Positions 61,432 through 64,000 of a stretch of DNA of 64,000 nucleotides are shown in pieces (the first letter of the stretch is position 1; each line of letters starts with the position of its first letter). The stretch is taken from contig JAKADN010000001.1 of the NCBI GenBank assembly GCA_021820445.1, positions 1 through 64,000 on the forward strand, read 5' to 3'. Origin of the DNA: Nitrospirota bacterium. Its GTDB lineage: Bacteria > Nitrospirota > Leptospirillia > Leptospirillales > Leptospirillaceae. A program made the position numbers and the translations under genes. Under the pieces are notes generated by a model. It made no database searches, was not told the DNA's origin, and was given only the letters and a program-made list of their open reading frames with translations.

Positions 61432-62687
61432 GACAGGACCCATCGGCCGGCGATCCGGAGGATCAGGCCGGCTGGCGCCGTTTCCAAAGCCTCCTCGGCC
61501 TCAATCTCCTGAACCTCTGGCTCGGGGTCGTGATCGGGGTGAGCGTTCCCTTCCTGACCGACTACCTTAAGGAGTCCCGCTGGAGCTTTTCCGAGATCGG
61601 GGTAGCCACCGCCCTCTTTGGGGCGGGAACTCTCCTTTTCCAGCCCCTGTCGGGGCTCTTCGCTGAAATGATCCCCCACCACAGGACGCTTCTGGCCCTG
61701 GTCGTCTTCATCTACGGCCTCGGACTCACCTTGCTGCCCTTCGCGGGAGGGTTTCACGCCGTGGTCGACGGGCTCCTGTTTCTTTCGGGCGGGGCCAGCG
61801 CCTTCTTCTTCACGCTCTCCTCCACGCTGGCCTTTTCGCTTTCGGGCCACCAGAAGTTTGCCCGGATCATGGGGCAGACCCAGATGTCAAATCATGCGGG
61901 CTTTCTCGTCTCGGCTGCGGGAACGGCCGCCCTGATCCATCATCTGGGCCTTGCGGCGGGCTTTTTGCCCATCACGCTGGGCTCGGTCCTGGGGATCCTC
62001 TCCATCGGACTGATCCGTCGCCGGGACATGGTCTATCACCATCTGGCGCAAGGAAGCGATCCAGAGGGTCGGGACGAAATCCGGGACGACCGAACCCTCG
62101 GACGGGTCTTTCTCGACTTTTTCAGGACCCCCGCCGTCAGGGTCCTGCTTCTCTCGACCGCCCTCTTTCAGGTCGCCAACGCCCCGGTCATGCCGCTTCT
62201 CATGCTTTATCTGCGCTTTTTAAATGGCGGAAACGGGATGCTTGCCTGGGTCGTGATCCTGGCCCAGGCCACCATGATTCCCGTAGCCTGGGCCGCGGCC
62301 CGGCTCAGCTCGCGGTGGGGCCACAAGCTCGTCTTTTCGCTGGCCTTTTTCATCATGCCGCTCCGGTCGATGATCTGCGCCTCCACCATGAACACGGAGA
62401 TTCTCCTGGCGACGCAGATCCTGGACGGGGTCGCGGCAGGGATCTACGGGGTTTCGGTGGCCCTGATCGTGAGCGATCTGACCCGGGGAAGGAAGGGATT
62501 CAATCTCCTGATGGGACTCTCCCAGATCGCCATGGCGTTGGGCTCGGTCGTGGGGCCGGCCCTCCAGGGGGTTTCGGTAGGGGATGTGGGGTTCCGCTTC
62601 GCCTTTCTCGTCTTCGCCGGAATCGCCGCTCTGGCCGCGGGGATCTTCTCCCATTTCATGCCAGACCCCCCGCGCGCCGTTCCTTGA
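61428..62687 (+). CDS. MFS transporter coupled to the glgE-mak operon
   Basis: A 419-residue protein with about twelve hydrophobic segments, GTG 61428 overlapping the mak stop. LLFQPLSGLFAEMIPHHR is the loop after helix 2; the C-half has FQVANAPVMPLL, ATMIPVAWAAARLSSRWG, QILDGVAAGIYG and FNLLMGLSQIAMALGS. Close in layout and motifs to the MFS after the GH15 gene (7454-8680). A sugar such as maltose or trehalose is the likely cargo by context; this is not proven. Confidence 0.82.
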   Translation: MRQDPSAGDPEDQAGWRRFQSLLGLNLLNLWLGVVIGVSVPFLTDYLKESRWSFSEIGVATALFGAGTLLFQPLSGLFAEMIPHHRTLLALVVFIYGLGLTLLPFAGGFHAVVDGLLFLSGGASAFFFTLSSTLAFSLSGHQKFARIMGQTQMSNHAGFLVSAAGTAALIHHLGLAAGFLPITLGSVLGILSIGLIRRRDMVYHHLAQGSDPEGRDEIRDDRTLGRVFLDFFRTPAVRVLLLSTALFQVANAPVMPLLMLYLRFLNGGNGMLAWVVILAQATMIPVAWAAARLSSRWGHKLVFSLAFFIMPLRSMICASTMNTEILLATQILDGVAAGIYGVSVALIVSDLTRGRKGFNLLMGLSQIAMALGSVVGPALQGVSVGDVGFRFAFLVFAGIAALAAGIFSHFMPDPPRAVP

Positions 62688-62884
62688 GGGGGCCTTTTCC
62701 GGGCGCTAGGGGTGGTTCTTCCCTCCAGTCCGGATGTCTTTGAAAGGGTCCGGAGGATCCTTGAGGCATCGGCCGCATAGGCCACGACAAGAATCGATAA
62801 AAGAACCAGATCTTTCTCTTTCGGAAAAAATCGTCCCTGTTTCTGACATCCTGGAAATTTAAGGATATTTTTTCATATGATTTA

Positions 62885-62901
62885 CATGGTAATAATCCAT
62901 G
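62885..62901. promoter_or_regulatory. Inverted repeat before the VapB-like antitoxin
   Basis: CATGG (62885-62889) and CCATG (62897-62901) around TAATAAT, about 20 bases upstream of the antitoxin ATG; a plausible site for a ribbon-helix-helix repressor. Confidence 0.4.
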
Positions 62902-62921
62902 GGCGTTATAAGGAGGCTCCC

Positions 62922-63131
62922 ATGTCAAAGGCCACCATTATATTGCCCAGAGAGCTTTTGAATGAGTTGATGTACCTCCTCCATGCCAAAAGCAAGACGG
63001 AGACCGTCATGAAGGCCGTTCTGGAGGAGATCCGACGAAAAAAAGTGGAAAGAGTCCAGTCAGTGGCCGGCTCCATGGAATTTGTGAGATCTGCGGAGAA
63101 ATTGCGCCACGGAGACGAGCGGCTTGGATAA
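62922..63131 (+). CDS. vapB: VapB-type ribbon-helix-helix antitoxin
   Basis: A 69-residue protein; AGGAGG at 62911-62916 selects ATG 62922. The N-terminus MSKATIILPRELLNELMYLL and the following SKTETVMKAVLEEIRRKK match VapB antitoxins (strand, helix, helix), which bind DNA as dimers and cap VapC. The C-terminal tail is intact. The partner toxin just downstream is broken, so this antitoxin has no functional local partner. Confidence 0.8.
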   Translation: MSKATIILPRELLNELMYLLHAKSKTETVMKAVLEEIRRKKVERVQSVAGSMEFVRSAEKLRHGDERLG

Positions 63132-63536
63132 GGTCTTGGTCGACACCTCCGTCTGGATTAAGTTTTTATTAAATCTGGTCATTTCTACACTCTCGTTTAG
63201 ACCCTCCTCGCCAAGGATAGGGCCTGTATGGTCGGGCCCATTTTTGCCGAACTGATGCAAGGATCGAAGACGGTAAAGGATTGGAAGTTTTAGGGAATTC
63301 ATCCATGCCTTCGCGTTGCTGCCGGAAAATCCTTCCCTTTGGAGAAAGGTTGGGGACCTGTCTTTCCGGCTCCGGAAGCAGGGAATGGCCCTGGGGCTGG
63401 CTGATTGCTTCATTGCCGTTTCCGCCCGGAAAGGGGGCGTGGCTCTTCTGAGTTTGGACAGCCTTTCTCCCTCATCAAAAAGGACGCAACGATTCGTCCT
63501 TACGGCCAGGATGGATCGCCTTTCCTCACCGGATGA
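63124..63536 (+). pseudogene. vapC: vapC toxin relic with three frameshifts and an internal stop
   Basis: It would begin at TTG 63124, overlapping vapB by eight bases: DKVLVDTSVWIKF (frame of 63124). The product then continues in the frame of 63171 (KSGHFYTLV, stop TAG at 63198, LLAKDRACMVGPIFAELMQG), then in the frame of 63295 (EFIHAFALLPENPSLWRKV, GMALGLADCFIAVSARKGG), and ends in the frame of 63534 (FSLIKKDATIRPYGQ, TGA at 63534-63536). The PIN acidic residues (VDTS, FAEL, LADC) are still readable, so decay is fairly recent. Confidence 0.85.
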
Positions 63537-64000
63537 TCATCATCTGATTTCCTCCCCGCTGGAACTCGTAGGGAACCGGTTCGATCGCGATGCGGTAGCC
63601 TTCTTCGGACAGGCTTTCCACGACAGGGTCCAGATGGCGTGACCAGACCGCCCCCAACTCCAGAAGAGGGAACACTCGGATCTCCCGGGCTACCCGGCGA
63701 AGCTCCCGGATTGACCGAAGATGGAAGTCGAGTGAGAGGTGGGGACTGTAGAGAAAGAGGTAATGGGAGCAGAGTGCGAGCCCGAATTCGCCCGTCCGGA
63801 AGGGGAGTTCCGGCAATGAGAGGTCGAGATACCGCCCGTCTTTGCGCCCCCGGGGATAGTCTTCCAGGAAGGCGTTCATGGCGTCCATTCGGGTCTGACC
63901 CAGAGACTCGACGGAAGGAATCGTTTTCCAAACGAATTCGTGGGCATTCTTCCGGGTTTCGGAAAGAACGGTGTCGAAGACCTGATCGATCCGGGTCCGG
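63526..64000 (-). CDS. SAM-dependent methyltransferase-like protein, 5' end beyond window
   Basis: The minus-strand frame is open to the right edge; ATG 63888 is internal, because the upstream codons (FDTVLSETRKNAHEFVWKTI, MDAMNAFLEDYPRG) fit the same family. At least 158 residues are visible, the C-terminal part. The pattern FGLALCSHYLFLYS ... HLRSIRELRRVAREIRVFPLLELG and EPVPYEFQRGGNQMMII matches a family of class I SAM-methyltransferase-like proteins of unassigned substrate; the SAM-binding glycine motif would lie outside the window. Its 3' end overlaps the vapC relic by 11 bases. Confidence 0.7.
   Translation of the reverse strand, partial: RTRIDQVFDTVLSETRKNAHEFVWKTIPSVESLGQTRMDAMNAFLEDYPRGRKDGRYLDLSLPELPFRTGEFGLALCSHYLFLYSPHLSLDFHLRSIRELRRVAREIRVFPLLELGAVWSRHLDPVVESLSEEGYRIAIEPVPYEFQRGGNQMMIIR

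Noticed and set aside
63316-63642. An apparent 108-codon gene at the right end
   Set aside because: Its first part is the C-terminal PIN region of the broken vapC and the rest runs antisense into the methyltransferase; it is a relic, not a separate gene.

Overview
The window is GC-rich and densely coded, with strong G/C preference at third codon positions. It comes from a Gram-negative bacterium: it encodes BamD, a TolC-type channel, an RND efflux system and a bifunctional PBP1A. It also carries a complete F-type ATP synthase operon, c-type cytochromes resembling the thiosulfate dehydrogenase pair TsdB/TsdA, a glutamate decarboxylase, and many glycogen/trehalose-type enzymes (three GH57, one GH15, GlgC, GlgE, maltokinase). 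My best guess is an acidophilic chemolithotroph of the Nitrospirota, Leptospirillum-like. That is an inference from gene content and style; no rRNA is present to prove it.

Layout. 1-4165: bamD (cut by the left edge), a Met8-type siroheme gene, a small membrane protein, an orphan PstS-like binding protein and an APC permease. 4179-4903: an intact Phd/PIN toxin-antitoxin pair on the minus strand with a consensus promoter that would give a leaderless mRNA. 5049-8680: a GH15 glucoamylase-like enzyme translationally coupled to an MFS transporter. 8790-8873: tRNA-Leu(GAG). 8983-13200: pyrE, a 44-residue membrane peptide with its own strong promoter, PBP1A, and a predicted membrane-tethered ribbon-helix-helix protein. 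13202-14787 (minus): a diheme cytochrome pair resembling TsdA and TsdB, divergent from gapA-pgk-tpiA-secG (14968-18403). 18420-22837: a peptide-type ABC binding protein and two permeases without ATPases, then a phosphoglycolate phosphatase-like gene. 23540-30399: atpI-B-E-F-H-A-G-D-C, closed by a clear intrinsic terminator.

30535-40578 is an alpha-glucan island: glgC, two long GH57 enzymes, galT, a class II aldolase-like gene and a GH57 branching enzyme. It is followed, in opposite orientation, by a small protein built almost wholly of tandem 10-residue repeats. 41208-51037 holds a lipoprotein and a tripartite RND efflux system in two blocks (adaptor-pump, then adaptor-outer membrane channel) separated by an inverted ygfZ-like gene. 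The first block is preceded by three evenly spaced palindromic operators overlapping its promoter. 51136-57682: thioredoxin reductase, a small anchored protein, a secreted beta-propeller-like protein with a cysteine pair in nearly every repeat, glutamate decarboxylase, and a PAS-PAS-GGDEF-EAL protein. 57890-62687 is a translationally coupled glgE-maltokinase-MFS operon whose MFS is a paralogue of the one after the GH15 gene. The right end has a VapB-type antitoxin with a badly frameshifted vapC relic, and a methyltransferase cut by the edge.

Together the carbohydrate genes suggest a cell that makes, remodels and degrades cytoplasmic alpha-glucan, with both ADP-glucose (GlgC) and maltose-1-phosphate (Mak/GlgE) as donors. 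The glycogen synthase and TreS that would complete these routes are not in the window. No CRISPR array, insertion sequence, prophage or rRNA operon was seen.
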